Shown here in pieces: positions 21,610 through 29,570 of a stretch of DNA of 34,536 nucleotides. The stretch is taken from positions 1 to 34,536 of the forward strand of contig NZ_WVUG01000062.1 of the NCBI RefSeq assembly GCF_017614965.1. The letters run 5' to 3'. The notes below the pieces were generated by a model. That model ran no database searches. It had not been told where the DNA came from and worked only from the letters and a program-made list of their open reading frames with translations. Each line of letters begins with the position of its first letter. The first letter of the stretch is position 1. This DNA is from Streptomyces griseorubiginosus. Lineage in GTDB: Bacteria > Actinomycetota > Actinomycetes > Streptomycetales > Streptomycetaceae. Made by a program: the position numbers and the translations under genes.

Positions 21610-22671
21610 GTGATCGTCCGACAGTCGTTACGTCCCTCCCGGCGCGCCCTCCTCGCCACCGGAGCGGCCGTCGCCCTCGGCGCCGGCATCCTCACCGGCA
21701 CCGCCCCGTCCTCCCACGCCGCGGGGTCGCTGCCCTGCGACCTGTACGCCTCCGGCGGCACACCCTGCGTGGCCGCCCACAGCACGACCCGCGCCCTGTA
21801 CTCCTCCTACAACGGCCCGCTGTACCAGGTGCGCCGCGCCTCCGACAACGCCACCCGCGACATCGGCGTCCTCAGCGCGGGAGGCGTCGCCAACGCGGCC
21901 GCCCAGGACTCCTTCTGCGCCGGCACGTCCTGCGTCATCACCGTCATCTACGACCAGTCCGGCCGGGGCAACCGCCTCACCCAGGCGCCCGGCGGCGGTG
22001 CCGCCGGCGGTCCGGACAACCTGGCCAACGCCACCGCCGCCCCCACCACGGTCGCCGGCCACAAGGCCTACGGCGTCTACGTCGCCCCCGGCACCGGCTA
22101 CCGCAACAACACAACCAATGGCACAGCCAAGGGCGACCAGCCGGAAGGCATGTACGCCGTCCTCGACGGCACCCACTACAACGGCGGCTGCTGTTTCGAC
22201 TACGGCAACGCCGAGACCAACAACCGCGACAACGGCAACGGCACCATGGAGGCCATCTACTTCGGCAACATCAAGGTCTGGGGCTACGGCAGCGGCAACG
22301 GCCCCTGGATCATGGCCGACCTCGAGAACGGCCTGTTCTCCGGCGTCAACCAGCACTACAACGCGAACGACCCCTCCATCAGCCACCGCTATCTGACCGC
22401 CGTCATCAAGGGCGGGCCCAACAAATGGGCCATCCGCGGCGGCAACGCCCAGTCCGGCGCCCTGTCCACCTTCTACAACGGGGTCCGCCCCAACGTCGCC
22501 GGCTACAACCCGATGAAGAAGGAGGGAGCCATCATCCTCGGCATCGGCGGCGACAACAGCAAGGGCGCCCAAGGCACCTTCTACGAAGGCGTCATGACCT
22601 CCGGCTATCCCTCGGACGCCACCGAGAACGCCGTACAGGCCAACATCACCACGGCCGGCTACGGCAGGTGA
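21610..22671 (+). CDS. Secreted GH54 alpha-L-arabinofuranosidase (catalytic domain only)
   Basis: 353 residues. The N-terminus SRRALLATGAAVALGAG has a twin-arginine-like pair ahead of a hydrophobic core, with cleavage likely near SHAAG (about residue 38). The mature protein, beginning SLPCDLYASGGTPCVAAHSTTRAL, is the ArabFuran-catal domain of GH54: VIYDQSGRGNRLTQAP, the Cys pair GGCCFDYGNAETNN, MEAIYFGNIKVWG (likely nucleophile Glu) and LGIGGDNSKGAQGTFYEGVM (likely acid/base Asp). The arabinan-binding CBM42 usual at the C-terminus of GH54 is absent; the gene ends right after the catalytic domain. GTG at 21610 with GAGGAG upstream. Codon 7 is TTA (21628-21630), as in the preceding xylanase gene. 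Second gene of the operon; a hairpin follows. Confidence 0.92.
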   Translation: MIVRQSLRPSRRALLATGAAVALGAGILTGTAPSSHAAGSLPCDLYASGGTPCVAAHSTTRALYSSYNGPLYQVRRASDNATRDIGVLSAGGVANAAAQDSFCAGTSCVITVIYDQSGRGNRLTQAPGGGAAGGPDNLANATAAPTTVAGHKAYGVYVAPGTGYRNNTTNGTAKGDQPEGMYAVLDGTHYNGGCCFDYGNAETNNRDNGNGTMEAIYFGNIKVWGYGSGNGPWIMADLENGLFSGVNQHYNANDPSISHRYLTAVIKGGPNKWAIRGGNAQSGALSTFYNGVRPNVAGYNPMKKEGAIILGIGGDNSKGAQGTFYEGVMTSGYPSDATENAVQANITTAGYGR

Positions 22672-22678
22672 CAGCGCC

Positions 22679-22716
22679 GGGCGGCCCGGGCCGACGCACA
22701 CCGGCCCGGGCCGTCC
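22679..22716 (+). terminator. GC-rich hairpin ending the arabinoxylan operon
   Basis: CGGCCCGGGCCG occurs at 22682-22693 and 22702-22713 around an 8-nt loop, extended to about 15 bp by outer G-C and G-T pairs. It starts 8 nt after the GH54 stop codon. Confidence 0.8.
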
Positions 22717-22803
22717 CTCGCCCGTCCGCGACCACCGCGTTTGATCAGACCTCACCTCATCCGCGAGGCTGGAGGTCCGGCGCAGTCGAGGAAAGGTCCC
22801 CCC

Positions 22804-23634
22804 GTGGTCAGCATCCCGACGTACACGCTCAACGACGGCACGACGATCCCCGCCATCGGCCTGGGCACCTGGCCGATGAGCGACACGGAGGCGGAACGCG
22901 CCGTGGCCGGGGCTCTGGAGACGGGCTACCGCCTGGTCGACACGGCGACCAACTACCGCAACGAGTCGGGAGTCGGCCTCGGCATCGCCCGCAGCGGCAT
23001 CCCGCGCGAGGAGGTCGTCGTCACGACGAAGCTGCCGGGCCGCCACCACGGCCACGAGGAGACGCTCGCCTCCTTCGAGGAGTCCCGCAGGCGGCTGGGC
23101 CTGGAGTACGTGGACCTGTACCTGATCCACTGGCCGCTCCCCCGCGTCGACAAGTACGTCGACTCCTGGCGCGCAATGATCAAACTCCGCGAGGACGGAC
23201 TCGTGCGCTCCATCGGCGTCTCCAACTTCACCGCCGAACACATCGAACGGCTGGAGAAGGAGACCGGTGTGCTGCCCTCGGTGAACCAGATCGAGCTGCA
23301 CCCGCTCTTCCCGCAGGAACAGCTGCGCGCCTTCCACAGTGCCAAGGACATCGTCACCGAGAGCTGGAGCCCGCTCGGCCGGGGCAGCAGCCTCCTCGAG
23401 GACCCGGCCCTCCTCGCCATCGCCGGGGCCTACGGCGTGACACCCGGGCAGGTCGTGCTGCGCTGGCACACCCAGCTCGGCGCGCTGCCCATCCCGAAGT
23501 CCTCCGACCCCCAGCGGCAACGACAGAACCTCGACATCTTCGGCTTCGAACTCGACGCCGACCAGCTGGCGGCCGTCTCCGACCGCGCCCACCGGCGCCT
23601 GGGCGGCGACCCGGCGGTGCACGAGGAGTTCTGA
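22804..23634 (+). CDS. Aldo/keto reductase (AKR5-like, 2,5-diketogluconate reductase type)
   Basis: 276 residues, one TIM barrel. The catalytic tetrad is visible as D46 (RLVDTATNYRNE), Y51, K76 (VVTTKLPG) and H109 (LIHWPLP). IGVSNFTAEHIERL, PSVNQIELHPLF and the NADP-binding IPKSSDPQRQRQNLDIF complete the family pattern. GTG at 22804 with GAGGAAAGG upstream; the earlier in-frame TTG at 22741 lacks one. It follows the terminator of the arabinoxylan operon and may be independent. AKR5 enzymes reduce sugar-derived or small carbonyls with NADPH; the substrate cannot be told. The pentose-rich setting makes a sugar aldehyde possible (inference). Confidence 0.92.
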   Translation: MVSIPTYTLNDGTTIPAIGLGTWPMSDTEAERAVAGALETGYRLVDTATNYRNESGVGLGIARSGIPREEVVVTTKLPGRHHGHEETLASFEESRRRLGLEYVDLYLIHWPLPRVDKYVDSWRAMIKLREDGLVRSIGVSNFTAEHIERLEKETGVLPSVNQIELHPLFPQEQLRAFHSAKDIVTESWSPLGRGSSLLEDPALLAIAGAYGVTPGQVVLRWHTQLGALPIPKSSDPQRQRQNLDIFGFELDADQLAAVSDRAHRRLGGDPAVHEEF

Positions 23635-23692
23635 GCCACCGCGCGGGTACTCGGGCGGCCGCGAGGATCAGGGCGCGTGGAAGGAGCCCCAG

Positions 23693-24310
23693 GTGGGTGA
23701 GCGGGACCGGCTGCGGGAATACCACGACAAGCGCGACTTCCAGCGGACCAGGGAGCCACGGGGGCCGTCGGCCGCCTCGGGGGACGAGCCGCGGTTCGTC
23801 GTGCAGATCCACGACGCCAGCACCCTGCACTTCGACTTCCGGCTGCAGGTCGGCGACGTACTGAAGTCATGGTCCATCCCCAAGGGCCCCTCCGACGACC
23901 CGCACGACAAGCGGCTCGCCGTGCCCACCGAGGACCATCCCCTGGAGTACGAGGACTTCGAGGGCGTGATCCCGCGGGGCGAGTACGGCGGGGGCACGGT
24001 GATCGTGTGGGACCACGGCACCTACGAACCGCTCAGCCACGACCGCAAGGGGCGGACCGTCGACTTCGAGGAGTCCCTGGAGGGCGGACATGCCCGCTTC
24101 CGCCTCAAGGGCTCCAAACTGCACGGCGAGTACGCCCTCACCCGGTTCCGCGGCGGCAAGGACGGCGACCGGGAAGAGGCCTGGCTGCTGGTGAGGACCG
24201 GCAGTGCGAAGGCCTCCGGGCACGGCACGCCGGATCCGCGCCGGGCCCGCTCGGTCAGCAGCGGCCGTACGCTCGCCCAGGTCGCCGCCGACGACGGCGA
24301 CCGGGAGTAG
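23693..24310 (+). CDS. Stand-alone LigD-type 3'-phosphoesterase domain protein
   Basis: 205 residues covering only the PE domain of bacterial non-homologous end-joining ligase LigD. Active-site residues are visible: VQIHDASTLHFDFRL (H40, H46, D48, R50) and EDHPLEYEDFEG (H82), plus WSIPKGPS, GVIPRGEYGGGTVIVWD and LHGEYALTR. In LigD this domain trims 3'-ribonucleotides and 3'-phosphates at breaks. No ligase or polymerase domain is fused, and no ku or ligD gene is in the window. GTG at 23693, with AGGAG upstream. Free-standing PE proteins occur in actinomycetes. It ends 9 nt from the convergent AI-2E-family gene. A role in break-end processing is likely from family, with partners elsewhere. Confidence 0.9.
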   Translation: MGERDRLREYHDKRDFQRTREPRGPSAASGDEPRFVVQIHDASTLHFDFRLQVGDVLKSWSIPKGPSDDPHDKRLAVPTEDHPLEYEDFEGVIPRGEYGGGTVIVWDHGTYEPLSHDRKGRTVDFEESLEGGHARFRLKGSKLHGEYALTRFRGGKDGDREEAWLLVRTGSAKASGHGTPDPRRARSVSSGRTLAQVAADDGDRE

Positions 24311-24319
24311 CGGGCTGTA

Positions 24320-25555
24320 TCAGGTCTCCGCTCGTCTCTGCCTCGGGCCGGCGGGGGCGCGCAGTTCGCGGTGAACCGCCCAGGCCACCGACACCATCGG
24401 CACCGCGACGACCGCGCCGATCACCCCCGCCAGGATGCTGCCGGCGATCACCGAGACCGCCACCACGACCGGATGCAGCCGCACCGCCCAGCTCATCACC
24501 AGCGGATGCAGTACATGGCCCTCGATCTGGCCGACGATGACGATCAGCGCGAGGACCACGATCGCGATGACGGGCCCGCGCGACGCCAGTGCGACCACCG
24601 TGGCCACGCCCAGCGCGATGGGCGATCCCACCAGGGGGATGAACGCCGCGAAGAACTCCAGCAACGTCAGCGGCAGGGCCAACGGCACCCGCAGCACGAA
24701 CAGGGCGATGCCGACCAGCACCGCGTTGGTGGCCGCCACGATCACGATGCCCCGCGTGTAGCCGGCGAAGGTCCGCCACGCCGCGCGACCCGCACGGTTC
24801 CAGGGGTCCCGGGCCTGCTGCGGCAGCAACTCCTGGAACCAGTGCCAGAACCGGTCGCCGGAATGGATGAAGAACAAGGAGCAGAACAGCGCCAGCACCC
24901 CCGCGGTCAGCACCTCCACGAGCCGCCCGGCACCGCTCACCGCGCTGGTGATCAACGTGGAGCGGTGCTCGGACACGAAGGTGTTGACCTTGCCCTGAAG
25001 ATCTGACGTCACCGAGCGACTCACATGGAACGGAGCTCCCTGCAGCCACCGCTCGATGCGGCCGATGCCCCCGCTGAACTCCCGCCCGAGCTGGTCCCAC
25101 TCGCTCGCCACCAGCTCACCGACCAGCGCCAGCAGGCCCAGGAACAGCACCAGGCTTCCCACGACGCTCACCACCACCGCGAGCGACCTCGGCAGCCATC
25201 GTGCCAGCAGATCGGCGAGGGGACGCAGTACGGAGGTCACGACCAGGGCGAGGAACAACGCGACCGCGACCAGCTGCAGGCGCCCCAGAATCACGAAGCC
25301 CGCGTACACGGCCGCCCCGAGCACCAGCAGCCGCCAGGCATAGGCGGCACTGACCTTCAGCCCGTGATGCACGTCCACGCCGCTCCCGGCCCCCGGCGCG
25401 GATGCCGACGCCCTGCGCGCCCGGGCCACCGTCCCGTATCCGCGGGCCGGCCGGCTGCCCAGCACGACGTACCGCATCCGACGCGGGCCGCGGCTGCCGC
25501 CCGGTCCGGTACCGGGAGGTCGGCGCGACCGACGCGGGGCGTCGCTCACCTGCAC
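24320..25555 (-). CDS. AI-2E family (PerM/YdiK-like) membrane transporter
   Basis: 411 residues with about eight membrane segments in the family pattern: paired helices after residue 70, a long amphipathic middle region (about 150-220), then a C-terminal cluster including LEFFAAFIPLVGSPIALGVATVVAL and VGQIEGHVLHPLVMSWAVRLHPVVV, whose G-x2-E-x5-P signature is diagnostic. An unusual ~65-residue Arg/Gly-rich N-terminal extension precedes the first helix. The GTG at 25555 has only a weak GAGG; a downstream ATG (25477, MRYVVLG) is possible. Despite the name, most members do not carry AI-2; some are Na+/H+ or metabolite exporters. Divergent from the cupin gene. Confidence 0.9.
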   Translation of the reverse strand: MQVSDAPRRSRRPPGTGPGGSRGPRRMRYVVLGSRPARGYGTVARARRASASAPGAGSGVDVHHGLKVSAAYAWRLLVLGAAVYAGFVILGRLQLVAVALFLALVVTSVLRPLADLLARWLPRSLAVVVSVVGSLVLFLGLLALVGELVASEWDQLGREFSGGIGRIERWLQGAPFHVSRSVTSDLQGKVNTFVSEHRSTLITSAVSGAGRLVEVLTAGVLALFCSLFFIHSGDRFWHWFQELLPQQARDPWNRAGRAAWRTFAGYTRGIVIVAATNAVLVGIALFVLRVPLALPLTLLEFFAAFIPLVGSPIALGVATVVALASRGPVIAIVVLALIVIVGQIEGHVLHPLVMSWAVRLHPVVVAVSVIAGSILAGVIGAVVAVPMVSVAWAVHRELRAPAGPRQRRAET

Positions 25556-25779
25556 GTCACCGCCTCACATCGCCGCAGGTCGTCGAATTTACGCAGCTAC
25601 GTGTTCCCAAAGCGGCAATCTTCTAAATCGAGGGTGCACGCACGGACCAGTCGCACGGAATCGGGCCCACCGGTCCACTTCCCCGCCGGATTGATCCGTT
25701 CCGGCCCCAACCCCCCTCCCGGGGCTCTATGTTCACGGCGGTACTCGATCTTCCCCCCATGTCCAGAGAGGCCCCTCGC

Positions 25780-26217
25780 ATGCGCACCGCGCTCCGCTGC
25801 GCCCTCGTCGGCGCGATCGTCACCACCACCACCCTCACCATCTCCGGTACGGCAGGCGCCACACCGCCCGGCCCAGGGGTGACCGCCAAGCTCATCAGCC
25901 AGACCACCGTCGGGGACACCGACTACGTCCTGCGCGAGATCACGGTCCCGCCCGGCCAGGCCACCGGCTGGCACTACCACGACGGCACCGTCTACGGCTT
26001 CGTCCGCCAGGGCACCCTCAGCCACTACCACTCCGACTGCGCCGAGGACGGCGTCTACCCGACGGGCACCACCGTCCGCGAACCCGGCGGCCCCGGCGAC
26101 GTCCACCTCGGCCGCAACGAGGGCGCCACCCCACTCGTCCTCGACGTCCTCTACGTCCTCCCGCACGGCGCCCCCTACTCGGAGGACGTGCCCAACCCCG
26201 GCTGCCCCTTCCAGTGA
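25780..26217 (+). CDS. Secreted cupin-domain protein
   Basis: 145 residues. Signal peptide at 1-27 (cleavage near AGA). The single small cupin has ITVPPGQATGWHYHDG (H65 and H67 as likely metal ligands) and YGFVRQGTLSHYHSD, then a second-motif-like GDVHLGRNEGATPLVLDVLYVLP. Cupins of this kind bind a divalent metal; enzymatic or ligand-binding role unknown. Two cysteines (CAEDG and NPGCPF) could form a disulphide outside the cell. ATG at 25780 is chosen because AGAGAGG precedes it and it begins the signal peptide; upstream in-frame ATGs at 25729 and 25759 are less suitable. Its TGA directly abuts the stop of the convergent PP2C gene. Confidence 0.85.
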   Translation: MRTALRCALVGAIVTTTTLTISGTAGATPPGPGVTAKLISQTTVGDTDYVLREITVPPGQATGWHYHDGTVYGFVRQGTLSHYHSDCAEDGVYPTGTTVREPGGPGDVHLGRNEGATPLVLDVLYVLPHGAPYSEDVPNPGCPFQ

Positions 26218-28563
26218 TCAGCCCGGAGGCAGCGGCTGCTCGGCCCAGATCGTCTTGCCCCGGCCGGTCTGCCGGCTGCCCCAGCGGTGGGTGAGCTGGG
26301 CGACCAGCAGCAGTCCGCGGCCGCCCTCGTCGAAGGCGTGGGCCCGGCGCAGATGCGGTGAGGTGGAACTGCCGTCGGAGACCTCGCAGATCAGCGTGCG
26401 GTCGCGGATCAGCCGCAGCTGGACGGGCGGGGCGCCGTAGCGGATGGCGTTCGTGACCAGCTCGCTGACCACCAGCTCCGTCACGAACGCCGCCTCGTCC
26501 AGACCCCACGCCGCCAACTGCTCGGTGGCGGCCTGCCGGGCCGCGGCCACCCGCTCCGGGTCCGGGGTGATGTCCCAGGTGGCCACCTGGTCCGTGCCCA
26601 GCGCCCGGGTGCGGGCCAGCAGCAGCGCCACGTCGTCACTGGGATCCTCCGGCAGCACCGCCTTCAGCACCGTGTCGCACAGCGCCTCCAGCGTGTCGAC
26701 GGGGGCGGTCAGCGCGCGGCACAGCTCGGCGGTGGCATGGTCGACGTCCCGGTCGCGGTCCTCGATCAGACCGTCGGTGTACAGGGCCACCACCGCGCCC
26801 TCGGGCACTTCCAGCTCCATCGCCTCGAACGGCAGACCACCGACGCCCAGAGGCGGCCCGGCCGTCATCTCGATCAGGCTCGCCGTACCGTCCGGCAACA
26901 ACAGCGCCGGCCCCGGATGACCGGCGGCCGCCACGTTCAGCCGCCGCGAGACGGGGTCGTAGACCGCGTACAGGCAGGTCGCCCCCAGCTCCGCGACCTC
27001 GTCTCCGCCGTCGCCCGAGGCCAGATGGGTGACGAGATCGTCGAGGTGGGTGAGCAGCTCGTCCGGCGGCAGATCCACGTCCGCCAGCGTGCGTACGGCC
27101 GTGCACAGCCGGCCCATCGTCGCCGTCGAGGGAATGCCGTGCCCCACGACATCCCCGACGACCAGAGCGACACGGCTGCCGGACAACGGGATCACGTCGA
27201 ACCAGTCGCCGCCGATACCGACCAGCGCGCCCGAGGGCAGATACCGGTGCGCCACCTCCACCGCGGCCTGTCCGGGCAGGCCCTTCGGCAGCAGACTGTT
27301 CTGCAGCGCCAACGCCGTGCTGCGCTCGCGTGCGAACCGACGGGCGTTGTCGATACAGACGGCCGCCCGGCTGGCCAGCTCCTCCGCCAGTACGACGTCG
27401 TCGCCGCCGAAGTCGTCCGGATTCGCGATCCGTACGCCCACCGCCACACCCAGGGTCGTGCCGCGCGCCCGCAACGGCACCGCCAGCATCGAGTGCACAC
27501 CTCTGCGCCGGGGGCGACCCGCCGGAGCGCGGGCATTGCGCTCCGCGACCCACCGCATGAACTCCGGCTCCCCCGCCTGGCTGACGACGGCCCGCCCCGC
27601 ACGCAGAGCCATCGCAGGCGGAGAGAACGACGGGTAGAAGTCCGCGTCCCCGATACGCACCGCCGCCTCCGGCGTCCCCTCCGTCACCGAGCCGTGCGCG
27701 ACGCGGCGGAGAACGATGTCGATGTCCGGCAGTGCGGGCCGCTCCTCCGCGGCCAGCACCCAGTCGAGCAGATCCACGCTCGCGAAGTCCGCGTACCGCG
27801 GCACCAGCAGCTCCACGAGCTCTTCGGCGGTACGGACCACGTCCAGCGTCGTTCCGATCGACGCCGCCGCCTCGTTCAGCAGCGCCAGACGCTCACGGGC
27901 CCAGTACTGCTCGGTACTGTCGAAGGCCGCCAGCGCGACCGCGCACACCGCGCCCGAGGCGTCCCGCAGCGGCCACATGTCCGTGGTCCAGGCGTGATCA
28001 CGGTTGAGTGCGGGGGCGCCGGTGTAGCTCTCGTACCGGGTGGGCTTGCCCGTCTCGGCGACCTGCCGCAGATGGGCCAGGAAGCCACGGCTGTGCTCGG
28101 CGTCCTCCACGGTGTCCGCGAAGTGCCGGCCCTGCAGGGCGTCCTCCGACACTCCCATGACCCGGCAGGCCACGTCATTGAGCCGCAGATAGCGCTGGCG
28201 CGTGTCGAACACCGACATCGACATCGACGCCTGCTGAAATGCGCGGGCGGCCAGCAGCTCGGACTCCCGCGGCCCGCCGGCCGCCTCGGCCGTGATCACA
28301 TGCCCCGCCGCCGCACCGCCCTCACCGGTGACGGGACAGGCCCGCGCATCGAGACTGACGCTCGAACCGTCCCGATGCCGCACCACCAGCCTCCCGGCGA
28401 GCGCCGCCAGGGCCTCGGCCGACGGCGCCTCGACGAGCAGCTCCCGCGCCGCCCGCCCCACGACTTCGTCGGCGGTGTATCCGGTCAGTCGCCGGGCACC
28501 CTCGCTCCACCCCGTCACCATGCCCCCGGCATCGACGATCACCGCAGCAGAGCCGTGCTCCAT
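26218..28563 (-). CDS. PAS-PAS-GAF-PP2C (SpoIIE/RsbU-like) phosphatase fused to an anti-sigma-type HATPase
   Basis: 781 residues from the ATG, no membrane segment. PAS 1 (about 5-90, VIVDAGGMVTGWSEGARRLTGY), PAS 2 (about 100-225, SMSVFDTRQRYLRLN), GAF (about 235-395, ending AVCIDNARRFARERSTALALQ). The PP2C domain (about 415-625) has GIGGDWFDV, GDVVGHGIPSTATMG, AAGHPGPALL and ALYTDGLIEDRD. A C-terminal RsbW-like ATPase (about 655-775) has VSELVTNAIRYG, LICEVSDGS and EGGRGLLLVAQL. This fusion dephosphorylates an anti-sigma antagonist and may also phosphorylate it (known for relatives). Start uncertain: ATG 28563 begins just before PAS 1, while a TTG at 28599 would add 12 residues; neither has a ribosome site. 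No sigma or antagonist gene is adjacent. Confidence 0.9.
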   Translation of the reverse strand: MEHGSAAVIVDAGGMVTGWSEGARRLTGYTADEVVGRAARELLVEAPSAEALAALAGRLVVRHRDGSSVSLDARACPVTGEGGAAAGHVITAEAAGGPRESELLAARAFQQASMSMSVFDTRQRYLRLNDVACRVMGVSEDALQGRHFADTVEDAEHSRGFLAHLRQVAETGKPTRYESYTGAPALNRDHAWTTDMWPLRDASGAVCAVALAAFDSTEQYWARERLALLNEAAASIGTTLDVVRTAEELVELLVPRYADFASVDLLDWVLAAEERPALPDIDIVLRRVAHGSVTEGTPEAAVRIGDADFYPSFSPPAMALRAGRAVVSQAGEPEFMRWVAERNARAPAGRPRRRGVHSMLAVPLRARGTTLGVAVGVRIANPDDFGGDDVVLAEELASRAAVCIDNARRFARERSTALALQNSLLPKGLPGQAAVEVAHRYLPSGALVGIGGDWFDVIPLSGSRVALVVGDVVGHGIPSTATMGRLCTAVRTLADVDLPPDELLTHLDDLVTHLASGDGGDEVAELGATCLYAVYDPVSRRLNVAAAGHPGPALLLPDGTASLIEMTAGPPLGVGGLPFEAMELEVPEGAVVALYTDGLIEDRDRDVDHATAELCRALTAPVDTLEALCDTVLKAVLPEDPSDDVALLLARTRALGTDQVATWDITPDPERVAAARQAATEQLAAWGLDEAAFVTELVVSELVTNAIRYGAPPVQLRLIRDRTLICEVSDGSSTSPHLRRAHAFDEGGRGLLLVAQLTHRWGSRQTGRGKTIWAEQPLPPG

Positions 28564-28603
28564 ATAGTTCAGGATGGTTCTTTTGTCGCACCGCTTCAAC
28601 CGA

Positions 28604-28633
28604 AACGCGCGACCCCGGCGCGGGTCGCGCGTT
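28604..28633 (-). terminator. Hairpin after the peroxiredoxin gene
   Basis: Perfect 12-bp stem (28604-28615 with 28622-28633) and 6-nt loop, 9 nt beyond the peroxiredoxin stop codon on the minus strand. It separates that operon from the downstream PP2C gene. Confidence 0.75.
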
Positions 28634-28642
28634 GCGCGGGTG

Positions 28643-29110
28643 TCACTTCTGGTGGGTCCGCAGAGCCGCCAGAGCGCGGTCCGCGTGGGTGTTCATGCGG
28701 AGCTCACTGCGGATGATGTCGAGGACGGTGCGGTCCTGGGCTATGACGAAGGTGGCGCGTTTGGTGGGGGCGAGGTTGAAGCCTCGCTTGACGCCGAAGC
28801 GCTCGCGGACGGTGCCGTCGGCGTCGGAGAGGAGAGGCATGCCGAGGGTGTGGCGGCCGGAGAACTCCTGCTGGCGTTCGACGGTGTCGCCGCTGATGCC
28901 GACGGGGTGGGCGCCGACGGCGGCGAACTCGGCGGCGAGGTCGCGGAAGTGGCAGGCCTCGGCGGTGCAGCCGGCGCTCAGGGCCGCGGGATAGAAGAAC
29001 AGGACGACGGGTCCGTCGGCGAGGAGTGCGGAGAGGGTGCGGGGGGTGCCGGTCTCGTCGGGCAGTTCGAAGTCGTCGACCTTGTCGCCGATGGTGATGG
29101 GCTCGCTCAT
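28643..29110 (-). CDS. bcp: Bcp/PrxQ-type peroxiredoxin
   Basis: 155 residues, thioredoxin fold. The peroxidatic cysteine is C48 and the resolving cysteine C53, in SAGCTAEACHFRD. The CxxxxC spacing is that of 2-Cys atypical PrxQ/Bcp enzymes. The opening Thr and Pro usual before the catalytic Cys (PxxxTxxC) are altered: PAALSAGC has Ser in place of Thr, as in some relatives. Other parts are DDFELPDETG, VGISGDTVERQQEF, LLSDADGTVRERFGV and RATFVIAQDRTV. It reduces peroxides using thioredoxin in the cytoplasm. The ATG at 29110 overlaps the stop of the doxX-like gene (ATGA), so the two are translationally coupled. Confidence 0.93.
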   Translation of the reverse strand: MSEPITIGDKVDDFELPDETGTPRTLSALLADGPVVLFFYPAALSAGCTAEACHFRDLAAEFAAVGAHPVGISGDTVERQQEFSGRHTLGMPLLSDADGTVRERFGVKRGFNLAPTKRATFVIAQDRTVLDIIRSELRMNTHADRALAALRTHQK

Positions 29111-29487
29111 GCCTGGCTCTCCCCACTCCTGGCGATGCTGCGGGCCCACAGGACGAGAGGCAGCTGCAGCGGCAGTCGTCCGATGGCGGCGGCCTTGTGG
29201 GGGGTGGGGCGGTGGCGCCAGTCGATGGCCATCTTGACGTTGGCGGGGAAGACGCCGACGAAGAACGCGGCCGCGGCGAGGGCCGCGGTCTTGCGGGTAC
29301 GCGGCAGGGCGAGGCCGGCGGCGAGGGCGAGTTCGGCGGCGCCGCTGGCGTAGGTCCAGGTCCTCGGGGTGCCGGGCAGGGCGTCGGGGATGGTCGCGTC
29401 GAAGGGGCGTGGTGAGGCGAAGTGGGCGACTCCGGCGGTGGCCAAGAGGCCGGCGAGCAGCAGGGGTGAGCGTTCGGACCGTGGCAC
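29107..29487 (-). CDS. DoxX-family small membrane protein
   Basis: 126 residues with about four membrane helices: LLLAGLLATAGVAHF, GAAELALAAGLAL, TAALAAAAFFVGVFPANVKMAI and a last segment LPLQLPLVLWARSIA. The motifs GVAHFASP and FPANVKMAIDW match the DoxX-like group (YfaD/DUF-type) linked to redox and sulfur metabolism in actinobacteria. GTG at 29487 with AGGAGG 5 nt upstream. Its stop overlaps the start of the peroxiredoxin gene by 4 nt. In mycobacteria a DoxX protein forms a membrane oxidoreductase complex with SodA and SseA, so membrane redox defence with the peroxiredoxin is a reasonable inference. Confidence 0.85.
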   Translation of the reverse strand: MPRSERSPLLLAGLLATAGVAHFASPRPFDATIPDALPGTPRTWTYASGAAELALAAGLALPRTRKTAALAAAAFFVGVFPANVKMAIDWRHRPTPHKAAAIGRLPLQLPLVLWARSIARSGESQA

Positions 29488-29516
29488 GGTACCTCCTCTG
29501 GGGGGCCTGCTGCGGG

Positions 29517-29522
29517 ATACTA
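29517..29522 (-). promoter_or_regulatory. -10 box of the doxX-peroxiredoxin operon
   Basis: TAGTAT on the minus strand, 30 nt before the GTG and 19 nt before the AGGAGG site. No convincing -35 was seen at the proper distance. Confidence 0.4.
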
Positions 29523-29570
29523 GCCGGACGGTAAGAGCCGCCTCCGCGCGGGCCTTGGTTCCAAGAGGCG

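Noticed and set aside
21501..23864. 787-residue plus-strand open frame spanning GH54, the terminator and the aldo/keto reductase
   Set aside because: Arg/His/Pro-rich product of a shifted frame crossing three real features.
26737..28716. 659-residue plus-strand frame opposite the PP2C gene
   Set aside because: Arg/His/Gln-rich shadow; the PAS-PP2C-HATPase motifs are on the minus strand.
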